Shown in pieces: positions 1-8,402 of a DNA stretch of 64,000 nucleotides (position 1 is its first letter; every line of letters starts with the position of its first letter). A program made the position numbers and the translations under genes. The notes beneath the pieces are model-generated. The model was not told the origin of the DNA. It did not search any database and saw nothing but the letters and a program-made list of their open reading frames with translations. Location of the stretch: positions 3,100,001 to 3,164,000 of the forward strand of contig NZ_CP020384.1 of the NCBI RefSeq assembly GCF_002073975.1, in the 5' to 3' direction. The stretch comes from Rhodovulum sp. MB263. Lineage in GTDB: Bacteria > Pseudomonadota > Alphaproteobacteria > Rhodobacterales > Rhodobacteraceae.

Positions 1-841
1 GCGTGACGCGGTTCAGCCCCGAGCGGCTGCCCTCGGGATGGCAGGTGACGTCCCTCAGCGACATCAGCGCAGGCCCGGGGGTGGCGGTCGAGGGATGCGG
101 CAGGCGCACCTCTTCGCCCACCATCATCTCGGCCAGGCGGTGGCGGTCGGTCTCGGCGGTGGCGACCTCGCCCGCGACACGGCCATGGCGCAGCACGATC
201 ACCCGGTCGGCCGCGGCCATCACCTCGTGCAGCTTGTGCGAGATGAAGATCACCGACAGCCCCCGGGCCACCGCCTTCCTGAGCGTGGCCAGAAGCGCGT
301 CGGTCTCCTGCGGGGTCAGCACGGCGGTCGGTTCGTCGAGGATCAGCACCCGCGCCTCGCGGTAAAGCGCCTTCAGGATCTCGACGCGCTGGCGCTCGCC
401 CACGGAAAGATCGCGCACCTTCGCATCGGGACGGACCGCAAGGCCGAAATCGCGCGACAGCGCCGCGATCCGCGCCCGCGCGGCAGACCGCCCCAGCCCG
501 GCCCGCCAGAGCGGCCGGGTGCCCAGGAGGATATTCTCGGCCACGGTGAGATTGCCCGCGAGGGTGAAATGCTGGTGGACCATGCCGACGCCCGCAGCCA
601 GAGCCGCCCCGGGCTGGCCGGGCGGCAGCGGCCTGCCCATCACCTCGACACTGCCCGCATCGGCGGTGTAATGGCCGAAGAGGATGTTCATCAGCGTGGT
701 CTTGCCCGCGCCGTTCTCGCCCAGAAGCGCGAGGACCTCGCCCCTGTGCAGGGCGAAGCCGATATTGTCATTGGCTCTCAGCGTCCCGAAGCTCTTGGTG
801 ATCCCCTCGAGCTTCAGGACAACCGGTCGGGTGCCGGACAT
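1..841 (-). CDS. ABC transporter ATP-binding protein, BMP-associated nucleoside/sugar importer (partial)
   Basis: ATPase of an ABC importer, expected to be a two-cassette protein of the RbsA/NupA type; only the first 280 residues lie in the window and the gene runs off the left edge. The first cassette is complete: Walker A GENGAGKTT at about residues 41-49, Q-loop in MVHQHF near 90, signature LSVGERQR near 145-152, Walker B VLILDEPT near 165-172 and the switch His in ISHKLHEV. The ATG (841-839) overlaps the TGA of the upstream substrate-binding gene as ATGA, so the two are translationally coupled. Together with that BMP protein this is most likely a nucleoside (purine) importer; the substrate is inferred from the family. 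Confidence 0.92.
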   Translation of the reverse strand, partial: MSGTRPVVLKLEGITKSFGTLRANDNIGFALHRGEVLALLGENGAGKTTLMNILFGHYTADAGSVEVMGRPLPPGQPGAALAAGVGMVHQHFTLAGNLTVAENILLGTRPLWRAGLGRSAARARIAALSRDFGLAVRPDAKVRDLSVGERQRVEILKALYREARVLILDEPTAVLTPQETDALLATLRKAVARGLSVIFISHKLHEVMAAADRVIVLRHGRVAGEVATAETDRHRLAEMMVGEEVRLPHPSTATPGPALMSLRDVTCHPEGSRSGLNRVT

Positions 842-1869
842 CAGGAGGACTTGGGCTCTTTGTCGTTGATCTCGACGGTGAAATCGCCTGCCTTGATAGC
901 CGCCTCTTTCTGCGCGATCAGCTCCATCGCCGATTGCGGAACCTTGCCCTCGAAAGTGCCAAGCGGCGCCAGCGAACAACCGCCTTCCTTCATGAAGGAA
1001 TAGACGCCGTAATCATCCGCCTTGAAGCTGCCCGCCGAGACGTTCCCCAGCGCGGCAGCGAGCGTCGGCGCGAAGTCCCAGATCGCCGAGGCGACGACGG
1101 TATCGGGATAGTCGGGCTGGGTGTCGATGACATTGCCGATGGCCAGCACGCCCTTTTCCTGCGCCGCATCCGAGACGCCGAAGCGTTCGGCATAAAGCAG
1201 GTCGGCCCCGTTCTCGATCATCGCGAAGGCGGTTTCCTTGGCCTTGGGCGGATCGAACCAGGAGCCGATGAAGCTGACCTGGAAAGTGGCGTCGGGTTTG
1301 ACCTCGCGCACGCCCGCCATGAAGGCATGCATCAGCCGGTTCACCTCGGGGATCGGGAAGCCGCCGATCATGCCGATATTGCCGGTCTTGCTCATCGCAC
1401 CCGCGACGATGCCCGACAGGTAGGAGGCGTCCTGGATATAGTTGTCGAAGACGGCGAGGTTGGGATAATCCGGGTCGGGCTTGAAGGACGAGCCCATCAG
1501 GAAGGCGGTCTCGGGATAGTCGAGAACCACTTCGCGCGCCTCCTGTTCGACGCCGAAGATCTCGCCCATGATGAGCTTGACCCCCTGTTCGGCATATTCG
1601 CGCATGACGCGGGGATAGTCGGTATTGGTGGTGTTTTCCGAGAAGGCATAGGTGATCTCGCCCGCCGCCCGTGCCGCATCGGCGGCCTTGTGCAGCCGGC
1701 TCACCCATTGCTGCTCGACCGGCACCGTGTAGATGCCCGCCACGCTGACCGGCTCGGCCGCCAGCCCGCGCCGCGGCCAGAGCCCAAGCCCCAGCCCGGC
1801 CGCCGCACCGGCCCCGCCCAGCAAGAGCCCACGCCGCCCCATCGCGAACCCGTCCCGCGTTGTCGCCAT
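841..1869 (-). CDS. BMP family ABC transporter substrate-binding protein
   Basis: Periplasmic substrate-binding protein of the basic membrane protein (PnrA/TmpC-like) family, 342 residues from the chosen ATG. The N-terminus MGRRGLLLGGAGAAAG resembles a twin-arginine signal followed by a hydrophobic stretch and an A-rich cleavage region before AEPVSVAGIYTVPVEQQW. The body has the BMP pattern: a segment around MGEIFGVEQEAREV, then GNIGMIGGFPIPEVNR and an acidic C-terminus. I chose the ATG at 1869 because AGGGGATGAAGG lies just upstream; an in-frame extension to 2004 has no family resemblance. It is the first gene of an operon with the ATPase at 841. The family usually binds nucleosides; the ligand here is not proven. 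Confidence 0.9.
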   Translation of the reverse strand: MATTRDGFAMGRRGLLLGGAGAAAGLGLGLWPRRGLAAEPVSVAGIYTVPVEQQWVSRLHKAADAARAAGEITYAFSENTTNTDYPRVMREYAEQGVKLIMGEIFGVEQEAREVVLDYPETAFLMGSSFKPDPDYPNLAVFDNYIQDASYLSGIVAGAMSKTGNIGMIGGFPIPEVNRLMHAFMAGVREVKPDATFQVSFIGSWFDPPKAKETAFAMIENGADLLYAERFGVSDAAQEKGVLAIGNVIDTQPDYPDTVVASAIWDFAPTLAAALGNVSAGSFKADDYGVYSFMKEGGCSLAPLGTFEGKVPQSAMELIAQKEAAIKAGDFTVEINDKEPKSS

Positions 1870-2713
1870 ACCTTCATCCCCTGTAACATGTCCCCGTGGA
1901 TGACGGCATTCGGCGCCATCGGCCGGGATTTTGGAATGGCCGGACAGTGCCACGGGTGCCCGGCGAAGAAAAGCCCGCTCGTTTCCCGGGCCGGGGCAAA
2001 GCACCTGACAGGGAAATGGGCCCCCTGCCGTCCAGTCGGGATGTTCCCGCCCCGGCTCTATCGGCCCGCGGCGCGCAGGGCGGATCGTCTATTGCCGGAA
2101 ACGACCATCTGAGCGTCGCCGGGGAAGGGCGGCTCCGGCCGGACAGGCACAGACGCCTCCGGCATCTGGCCATGATCCCGCCCCCAGGATCGGCCGCATG
2201 GACCGTGGCCAGAGCCCGCGGCCCCGGCATCTACACCCGGCTTTCGGCCCGGACCTGGCGACGGAACCGACGACGCCCATGCCCGGCCGCAGCCTATTCC
2301 CCTGCCCCGAAGACGGCCGTGGGACAGCCCGACAGGGCCAGCCGCGCAAGCGCGCGTCAGGGTCCGGGCATTACGATCCCTCCCGCTTGCGCAGACCAGA
2401 GGGATCAGAGGCTTCGGCGGCAGGAACGCGCGGCATCCTTCGACGCCATCGGCCCGAAGCTGCCAGCCGAGGGCCGTTCTGCAGCTCGCGGGTATCACGA
2501 AGCCAGGAGCGAACCCGGGCTTCCGGTTTCTCATATTGCCTTCGCAGGGTGTTTCCAGTAATGCAGCGCGCAAGGTGCCGGGCACCTGCCGCCTGCGGAC
2601 GCAAGTCACGGTGAAGCCCGGAGCGAAAGACGACATCTCACCCTCGAAGCATTTCGCAGGTGGGCAATGCAGGCTCCCTCCCGATCCGAAATGCCTCTCC
2701 GGAGGAGTGAGCG
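1870..2713. other. Intergenic region, no gene recognised
   Basis: This stretch of 844 bases separates the divergent BMP transporter and MATE genes, so both promoters must lie here. Several overlapping open frames exist on both strands, but their products are Arg/Pro/Gly-rich, low in hydrophobic order and resemble no family I know, as expected of chance frames in GC-rich DNA. I see no RNA gene or clear terminator. Confidence 0.6.
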
Positions 2714-4108
2714 ATGTCCGTCGGACCCGTCCCTGAAACACGTGAAAACCCATTCCTGACCCGTCCGATCGGGGGGTTGTTCCTGTCGAATGCCCTTCCA
2801 ATGGCGGTGGTCATGTCGATGGGGGGCCTGCTGAACGTCGCCGACGGGATCTTCGTCGGACGCGTCATCGGCCCCCAGGCTCTGGCCGCGGTCAGCCTGG
2901 CCTTTCCTATCGTCATGCTGCTGACGGCCCTGACCAGCCTGGCGGGCGGCGGCATGTCGAGCCTGCTCGCCCGTCATCTCGGGGCCGGCGACCGCGCCGA
3001 GGCAGGCGCGGTCTTTGCAGGCGCGCATGGCCTGGCCCTCGCCATCTGCGCGGCCCTGATCGCCCTGGCTCTTGCAGTCGGGCCAGCCACGGTCTCGGCG
3101 CTCGCCGCCGGACATACAGAGGTGGCGGGTCCGGCGCAGAGCTATCTGCTGATCCTGATCCTCGGCGCCCCGATCCAGTTCGGCCTGGGGCTTCAGGCCG
3201 ATGCCATGCGCAATGAAGGCCGGGCCGGGCAGATCGCCCTGCTTTCGGTGATCGTGAACCTGCTGAATATCGGCGCGAACTATGTCGCGATCGTGCTTCT
3301 CGGGCTGGGCGTCGCGGGCTCGGCCCTCGGCACCGTCGCGGCACAGAGCCTCGGCCTGGCGATGCTGCTGCTTCTGCGGGCGCGCGACCGGGATCTTTTG
3401 CCCCTTGGCACCCTTTGGCGTCACGGCTGGCTGTCGGGATGGGGGCAGATCCTCTCGCTCGGCCTACCGCTTTGCCTGAACTTCATCGGAATGGCCCTGG
3501 TGGCCGGCATGGTCATCCTGCTCATCGGCACCACAGCCGCGGATCATGCTGTCCATATCGCCGCCTATGGCGTGGTGACGCGCCTTCTCGGGCTGGCCTT
3601 CCTGCCGCAGATGGCGATCGCGCTGGCCACCCAGAGCATCACCGGCAACAATGCCGGGGCCGGTCGCATGGATCGTGCCGGCGCGGCCCTGCGGCTGGCC
3701 ATGGGCTGCGCGTTCCTCTGGTGCCTCGGCGTGACACTGGCAGGAGCCTTCGCGGGGGAACCGCTGGGCGCTCTGTTCTCGGAGGACCGACGCGTCGTCG
3801 AGGCGGTTGCCGCGATCCTGCGACCGATGACGGCGCTTTACGCCATCACCGGGCCGGTTCTCGTCGTCGCCCTGCATTTCCAGGCGATGGGCCATCCGCT
3901 CCGGACCGCGGCGCTGACCCTGATCAAACCCTGGCTGCTGACACCGGTCCTTCTTGTCGTCCTCAATCTCCTGTCGGGGATCGATGGCCTGTGGCTTGCC
4001 TTTCCGGTTGCGGATGCCCTGCTTCTTGTCCTCGCCCTGACGCTGGTCCTTCGCGGCCACCTTCTCGCCCCTGTCCCGGCGCCCCTGCCTGTCAAGGAAA
4101 CAGCATGA
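2714..4108 (+). CDS. MATE family efflux transporter
   Basis: Multidrug and toxin extrusion exporter of 464 residues, driven by a Na+ or H+ gradient in the inner membrane. The protein is hydrophobic throughout with about twelve predicted helices. It shows the duplicated MATE layout, with PIGGLFLSNALPMAVVMSMG and NVADGIFVGRVIG at the start of the N-lobe and LPLCLNFIGMALVAGM at the start of the second lobe. GGAGTGAGCG precedes the ATG. Its TGA overlaps the ATG of the next gene (ATGA), so the small downstream protein is co-translated. The substrate cannot be told from sequence. Confidence 0.93.
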   Translation: MSVGPVPETRENPFLTRPIGGLFLSNALPMAVVMSMGGLLNVADGIFVGRVIGPQALAAVSLAFPIVMLLTALTSLAGGGMSSLLARHLGAGDRAEAGAVFAGAHGLALAICAALIALALAVGPATVSALAAGHTEVAGPAQSYLLILILGAPIQFGLGLQADAMRNEGRAGQIALLSVIVNLLNIGANYVAIVLLGLGVAGSALGTVAAQSLGLAMLLLLRARDRDLLPLGTLWRHGWLSGWGQILSLGLPLCLNFIGMALVAGMVILLIGTTAADHAVHIAAYGVVTRLLGLAFLPQMAIALATQSITGNNAGAGRMDRAGAALRLAMGCAFLWCLGVTLAGAFAGEPLGALFSEDRRVVEAVAAILRPMTALYAITGPVLVVALHFQAMGHPLRTAALTLIKPWLLTPVLLVVLNLLSGIDGLWLAFPVADALLLVLALTLVLRGHLLAPVPAPLPVKETA

Positions 4109-4536
4109 AACAACCATCTCTCGAGACCGTCAAAACCCAGGCCAAGGCGCTCCGGCAGACCTTGCAAGACCGAGGCACGGCGATCAGCCATGCCCAGTCC
4201 CTCGAGCTTGTCGCCCGTCAGCACGGGGCGCGGGACTGGAACACGCTGCATGCCCGGCTCAGCCAGCGCAACGCCCCGCCTGAGCTCGCCCTGGGCAGCA
4301 CGGTGACGGGCCACTATCTGGGCCAGGCCTATAGCGGTAAAATTGTCGCCCTGTCGGGGCCTGCAGAGCATCGCCACGTCGAGATCGCGCTGGATCAGCC
4401 GATCGACACCGTTCGGTTCGACAGCTTTTCGAACTGGCGCCACCGCATTCGCGGCACGATCGGCGAAGATGGCCGCAGCGCCCGCAAGACATCGGATGGC
4501 TCTCCGCATCTTACCGTGGAGATTGCGCCAAACTGA
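4105..4536 (+). CDS. Small protein with glyoxalase-related N-terminal domain
   Basis: A 143-residue soluble protein coupled to the MATE gene by a 4-bp overlap. Residues about 6-50 (TVKTQAKALRQTLQDRG, then HAQSLELVARQHGARDWNTL) match the short helical module I associate with the glyoxalase-related protein family (PF20066). The rest is a beta-rich region with GSTVTGHYLGQAYSGKIV and HVEIALDQPIDTVRF. No catalytic residues are recognisable. The same N-terminal module occurs in the gene at 45206, on the other side of the window. Function is unknown; co-expression with an exporter may or may not be meaningful. Confidence 0.75.
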   Translation: MKQPSLETVKTQAKALRQTLQDRGTAISHAQSLELVARQHGARDWNTLHARLSQRNAPPELALGSTVTGHYLGQAYSGKIVALSGPAEHRHVEIALDQPIDTVRFDSFSNWRHRIRGTIGEDGRSARKTSDGSPHLTVEIAPN

Positions 4537-4921
4537 GCGCACGCTCCCGGCAGAATCATTTCGCCGGAGCCGCCCTCAGAAAGCCCGGCCTTCCCGGCGG
4601 AGGCCGGCTTCCCTCCTGCATGGCGAAGCTCGGGCAAGGCGGCTGAGATGTCCGATCCTCGGGTCGGGGGCAACTGCCTTGAAAGAGAGGCAGAACGATC
4701 CGCTGCGGTTCACGCCCCCCGCCCTGCGGGTCCGGCCTCGCGCCCCTCGTGCAATCGGCCGCGCAGAGTGACCGAATGGCCACAATGAAGCGGTCCCGAG
4801 GTCAATGTCGGCAGGGGCCTGCGTCCCTTGCAGGAGGTGCATGGCGGCAATACCGGGTCGGCGATTGTGCCCATGGTACAAATCCTTACATGTCGGACGC
4901 CATAGAACAAAGGACAAGACC
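4537..4921. other. Intergenic region, nothing recognised
   Basis: The 385 bases between the glyoxalase-related gene and the DUF1127 gene contain only short Arg/Pro-rich chance frames. The promoter of the DUF1127 gene should be at the right end. No hairpin followed by a T-run stands out. Confidence 0.5.
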
Positions 4922-5137
4922 ATGACCACGCTGACCCATGCCGCCGCGCCGAATGCGGCCTTCATCGCCCGGCTGAGCGTCCTCGCCGAAGACATCCGTC
5001 AGGCCGGCCGCCGCTACAGCATCCGGCGTCAGACCATCCGCGAACTGTCGGCCCTCTCGGACCGCGACCTCAAGGATCTGGGCATCTACCGTTGCGAGAT
5101 CGGCGCGATCGCCACCGAAGCCTCCCGCAAGGCCTGA
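4922..5137 (+). CDS. DUF1127 domain-containing small protein
   Basis: A 71-residue protein with the C-terminal DUF1127 (YjiS-like) signature: TIRELSALSDRDLKDLGIYR followed by CEIGAIA, at residues about 37-64. The N-terminal half, with AAFIARLSVLAEDIRQAGRR, is a predicted amphipathic helix. AAAGGACAAGACC precedes the ATG at normal spacing, which favours this start over an upstream frame extension. Some alphaproteobacterial DUF1127 proteins are small RNA-binding proteins that affect RNA turnover and phosphate or stress physiology; whether this one does is inference. Confidence 0.88.
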   Translation: MTTLTHAAAPNAAFIARLSVLAEDIRQAGRRYSIRRQTIRELSALSDRDLKDLGIYRCEIGAIATEASRKA

Positions 5138-5246
5138 GCGACGCTCCGACGGGGACCGGGGCCGCGCCTTGCGCCGGAGCCCGCCCCGCCGAGCGAACCT
5201 CACCTCTCCCCGATCCGGCCCCGGCCGCGCCTTCCCAACAAGTGGC

Positions 5247-5275
5247 TTGACCCGAGCGGAGACGTGACATACCTA
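5247..5275 (+). promoter_or_regulatory. Sigma-70-type promoter of tRNA-Gly
   Basis: A -35 box TTGACC (5247-5252) and a -10 box TACCTA (5270-5275) are separated by 17 bases. The tRNA begins 14 bases after the -10 box, the usual arrangement for a tRNA promoter. Confidence 0.65.
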
Positions 5276-5288
5276 CGTTGGGCCTTTC

Positions 5289-5362
5289 GCGGGTATGGTG
5301 AAATGGTATCACACGAGCCTTCCAAGCTCTTGGTGCGGGTTCGATTCCCGCTACCCGCTCCA
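5289..5362 (+). tRNA. tRNA-Gly (anticodon TCC)
   Basis: A complete cloverleaf can be drawn. The acceptor GCGGGTA pairs with TACCCGC, the anticodon loop CTTCCAA gives anticodon TCC, the T-arm contains GGTTCGATTCC, and a discriminator T is followed by an encoded CCA at 5360-5362. Confidence 0.97.
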
Positions 5363-5699
5363 CTCTCTCAGACAGTCGGACATTGCCCCCCCCCGGAATG
5401 TCGCCCTCGGGTAACTTCCGCGCAAGCGGCCGCACGCATCTGCGGCCTTGCCCGAGCCGTCCCCTCTGCCCCATCTCCCCTGACCTGCGCCCCGTCACAA
5501 GACGTCATGAGACGCGTGTTATCGGCGCGGTTCATCCTGGAATTCGGCATCCTCGGTGACGCCCGCCCAAGACAGCAGGACAGCACGTCGCGCCACCGGA
5601 GCGAGACCATGGCCTCCAGCGCCGAGATATCCGCTTGGCCACGCCATCTTCGAGGGCGTTCCGGCGCGCGCGTTCCGACTGGCCATGGTGCAGGCCCGA

Positions 5700-5866
5700 G
5701 CTGGCTGGGTGGGACCAGGCGCGTGCCGTCGCCCACCAGCCTGTCCGGCTCAAGGGTTGTCTGCCTCGTTCACACCTTCTCCGAGTACGGTGCGGCGGTC
5801 GCGATCTGAAAGCTCCGAATGTAGTCCCGTGCTGGCCAAGTGAGACCAGGCGCGCGCCGTCGTCCA
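5700..5866. repeat. Pair of diverged 36-bp direct repeats
   Basis: The segments at 5700-5735 and 5831-5866 agree at 30 of 36 positions; the shared core includes GACCAGGCGCG and GCCGTCG. They are 131 bases apart and lie in non-coding, relic-like DNA. They may be the remains of an internal duplication in a lost gene. Confidence 0.6.
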
Positions 5867-6053
5867 ATCGTGACGGCGGTCTTCATCCTGTGAACCAACT
5901 GGGTCCATGCGGCTGATCCTCCCCTGCCGCCCGATGCAGTCGAGTTCGCTGAGCCCGACGGATGTCCGTCAGGCCTTGGCATAGGTCAGCTTCCCATCAA
6001 TGATCGCATCCAGAATCCGGTCGCACTCGTGGTTCAGTCTGCGTGCGATTATC

Positions 6054-6106
6054 TGTCCACTTAACCTCCTTTCCCAAAATAGCATGGAAAGAAGGTTAAG
6101 TGGACA
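6054..6106. repeat. Near-perfect 21-bp inverted repeat (hairpin)
   Basis: The left arm 6054-6074 (TGTCCACTTAACCTCCTTTCC apart from its last base) and the right arm 6086-6106 are complementary at 20 of 21 positions around an 11-base loop. The outer bases TGTCCAC and GTGGACA look like IS termini brought head to head, but no transposase lies between them. No T-run follows, so it is not an obvious terminator. Confidence 0.7.
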
Positions 6107-6229
6107 CTTTATAGTATGTGTATCTATTAAGCCGCTCGACTATATCCCGTGAGCTACCCCCCGAAATTCGGACAGTGACGTAAGCTACGATTTGCAGTCT
6201 GCTGATCTTCGACGAGAAGGAGATCAGAG

Positions 6230-6523
6230 ATGTCGAAACGCAAGCAGCACGCGCCTGAGTTCAAGGCGAAGGTCGCGCTGGAAGCCCTGAAGGGTGAAGA
6301 GACGGCGGCCGAGCTGGCGAGCCGGTTCGGAGTGCATCCGACGATGATCCATCAATGGAAGCGCGCCCTGCTCGAAGGCGCGTCCGGCGTGTTCGAGCGC
6401 GGTGGCCGCAAGAGACCCGAGATCGACGAGGAGCAGGTGAAGGAGCTCCACGCCAAGATCGGGGAGCTGGCGGTGGCCAACTCTTTTTTGGAACGAAAGC
6501 TGAAGCCCTGGGGCGGGAAGTGA
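6230..6523 (+). CDS. IS3-family transposase OrfA
   Basis: A 97-residue DNA-binding subunit: an N-terminal helix-turn-helix (KAKVALEALKGEETAAELAS, then RFGVHPTMIHQWK) followed by a leucine-zipper-like segment EEQVKELHAKIGELAVANSF. AGAAGGAGATCAGAG precedes the ATG. A TTTTTTG run near 6485-6491 is a plausible -1 slippage site for making the OrfAB fusion transposase, as is known for this family. Confidence 0.93.
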   Translation: MSKRKQHAPEFKAKVALEALKGEETAAELASRFGVHPTMIHQWKRALLEGASGVFERGGRKRPEIDEEQVKELHAKIGELAVANSFLERKLKPWGGK

Positions 6524-6531
6524 GGCGCGGT

Positions 6532-7383
6532 ATGATCGAGCCTGACCATCCTCAGCTGTCCATCGGTCAGCAGTGCAGGCTGCTGTCGATTGCGCGCTCG
6601 TCCTATTACTACGAGCCGAAGGGAGAGACCGCACAGAACCTCGGCCTGATGCGGCAGATCGACGAGCAGTTCCTGTAGACGCCGTTCTTCGGTGTCCGCC
6701 AGATGACCTGGCACCTGCGCAATGACGGGCATCTCGTGAACGAGAAGCGAATACGCCGGCTAATGCGCCTCATGGGGCTGATGCCGATTTACCAGAAGCC
6801 CAACACGAGCAGGCCGGCGAAAGGACACAAGACCTATCCTTACCTTCTGAAAGGGCTGCACGTGGATCGTCCGAACCAGGTCTGGTGCTCGGACATCACC
6901 TACCTGCCCATGCGCCGCGGGTTCCTATACCTCATAGCGATCATGGACTGGCACACGCGCAAGGTTCTATCCTGGCGGATCTCGAACACCCTGGAGGCCG
7001 ACTTCTGCGTCGAAGCACTGAGCGAGGCCATCCACAAGTTCGGCCCGCCCGAGATCATGAACACGGATCAGGGCAGCCAGTTCACGTCCTGCGCCTGGAC
7101 CGACCGGCTCCGCCGATCCGGTGTGCGCATCTCGATGGATGGGAAAGGCCGATTCCTCGACAACATCTTCATCGAGCGGCTGTGGCGAACCCTGAAATAC
7201 GAATGCGTCTACCTGCATGCCTGGGAGACCGGATCAGAGACGAAAGGGGCTATCCGGAAATGGATGACCTTCTACAACCACCAGCGTCCTCACTCAGCCC
7301 TCGGCGGCAAGCCACCGGCGCTGGTTTATTGGCAGAGAAATGATATCAACAAACCCGATCAGCAGGTGCAAAGAGTAGCTTAA
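6532..7383 (+). pseudogene. IS3-family transposase OrfB with nonsense mutation
   Basis: The DDE integrase-like subunit, 283 codons in the intact copy at 42773-43624. Motifs for all three catalytic acids are present downstream: VWCSDITYLP, MNTDQGSQFT and NIFIERLWRTLKYE. Codon 49 is TAG (6676-6678) where the other copy has GAG, so translation stops after EQFL and the catalytic core is not made from the normal start. The element can therefore move only if complemented in trans, for example by copy 2. Confidence 0.93.
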
Positions 7384-7422
7384 ATTACGCCAGATACTGT
7401 CCAACCGATGGGGAGTAGCTCA

Positions 7423-7518
7423 ATGTGCGAATTTCTGAGCGACGGCCTGTCTTACTTTGACCTCGCGACCATCGAGAACGCCACATCACAGGAGGACGCG
7501 ATTTGTCCGAAGTTCTGA
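7423..7518 (+). pseudogene. Possible 3' remnant of a phage gene cut by the IS
   Basis: Directly after the IS end an open frame encodes MCEFLSDGLSYFDLATIENA and eleven further residues, then stops at TGA 7516-7518, overlapping the start of the terminase fragment by 16 bases. The close overlap is typical of phage gene packing. It is either a tiny gene or the tail of a gene whose 5' part was lost at the IS junction. I cannot name it. Confidence 0.35.
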
Positions 7519-8219
7519 ACCTCGTCCACCTGCCGGATGGCCGCGTCGTCAACGAGACGGGTGCTGACCCGGCCATTCCAAGAGTGACCGGATTTGTCAG
7601 ATACTTTGTCGGCGCAGACCTTGGGCAGTCGAACGACTATTCCTCGGCTGTCGTCGTGAAGGATCAGCAGTTGCCCATCTTCGACGGCAACCGGGTTACG
7701 CTCGGGGCGCGGGAACGCACGGTCGTCTTCGCGGACAAATTCCGGGGCGTGTCCTACGTTGATGTCTGCGACTACCTGATCCGCCTGCGCAACGCGCCGC
7801 CGTTCGGTGGCAAATCGGAACTCGTGATCGACGGCACGAGCATTGGCCGTGTCGTGTCAGACGTTCTGACTGACCAAGGCGTCGATCACACGGCTATCAC
7901 CATGACCGGCGGGCAGGACTGGAATCGCAAGGGGCGGTATGTGAACGCCTCGAAGACGCTCATGATCGAGAATCTTGCCGTGCTGTTCGCGGCGGGCGAA
8001 TTGAAGTTCGCTCACGACCTGCCGCTCAGGCAGGAGATCGAGGAAGACCTCGGATCGTTCACGACCCAGACAACGGCGGCTGGCAACATGGTCATCAGCC
8101 AGAGTCGCAACGCGTCGGGTCACGGTGACTTGGGCATCGGTTTGATCTGCGCCGCCTTCGCTTCCCAATACCTTACGCCGCAGAGCATCAAGGTCAGTCA
8201 TCTGCGGGGATGGTACTGA
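7503..8219 (+). CDS. Phage terminase large subunit, C-terminal nuclease part (prophage relic)
   Basis: A 238-residue protein corresponding to the RNase H-like nuclease half of a terminase large subunit. It has YFVGADLGQSNDYSSAVVV (first acidic motif), LVIDGTSIGRVVSDVL (second) and GHGDLGIGLICAAFAS (third). The N-terminal packaging ATPase is absent, so this is about half the usual length. A TTG codon at 7503 with GGAGG upstream could start translation, but it may simply be a fragment. No other packaging or capsid genes follow. It marks a decayed prophage inserted between tRNA-Gly and tRNA-Asn. Confidence 0.75.
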   Translation: MSEVLNLVHLPDGRVVNETGADPAIPRVTGFVRYFVGADLGQSNDYSSAVVVKDQQLPIFDGNRVTLGARERTVVFADKFRGVSYVDVCDYLIRLRNAPPFGGKSELVIDGTSIGRVVSDVLTDQGVDHTAITMTGGQDWNRKGRYVNASKTLMIENLAVLFAAGELKFAHDLPLRQEIEEDLGSFTTQTTAAGNMVISQSRNASGHGDLGIGLICAAFASQYLTPQSIKVSHLRGWY

Positions 8220-8402
8220 AATTCCGGGCGCTCTCGTCGCGCTCGTGCCCGTCGCGCCTGCCGTTGCCCGACGAGTTCGACGAGACACGCCCAGCGACCC
8301 CCGAAAAATCGCGCGCTGATGGGCGTCTCCATGTTTTGGGCATCGTCATGCCCACGAACGCGAACCCCGCCTTAGACGCGCGCTGCTGGGCGGCCATTGC
8401 GC

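Larger units (their letters stand above)
5363..6149. other. Decayed accessory DNA between tRNA-Gly and the IS3-family element
   Basis: No intact gene is visible in 787 bases. On the minus strand at about 6053-5976 a short coherent peptide (QIIARRLNHECDRILDAII, then DGKLTYAKA and a stop) looks like the C-terminus of a lost gene. Two diverged direct copies of a 36-bp segment and a long hairpin are listed separately. Overall this looks like the scar of earlier insertions next to a tRNA gene. Confidence 0.5.
6150..7422 (+). mobile_element. IS3-family insertion sequence, copy 1 (defective)
   Basis: A 1273-bp element bounded by imperfect inverted repeats starting TGAGCTACCCCCCGAAATTC on the left and, read inward, TGAGCTACTCCCCATCGGTT on the right. 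It carries orfA and orfB in overlapping frames in the IS3 style. The same element occurs at 42734-44006 on the other strand with identical length. Here orfB has a TAG nonsense codon. The flanking trinucleotides (CCG and ATG) do not match, so the expected 3-bp target duplication is missing, suggesting a rearrangement after insertion. Confidence 0.95.

Noticed and set aside
1870-2713. Several open frames of 60-250 codons on both strands
   Set aside because: No ribosome site with family support; composition is that of GC-rich non-coding DNA.
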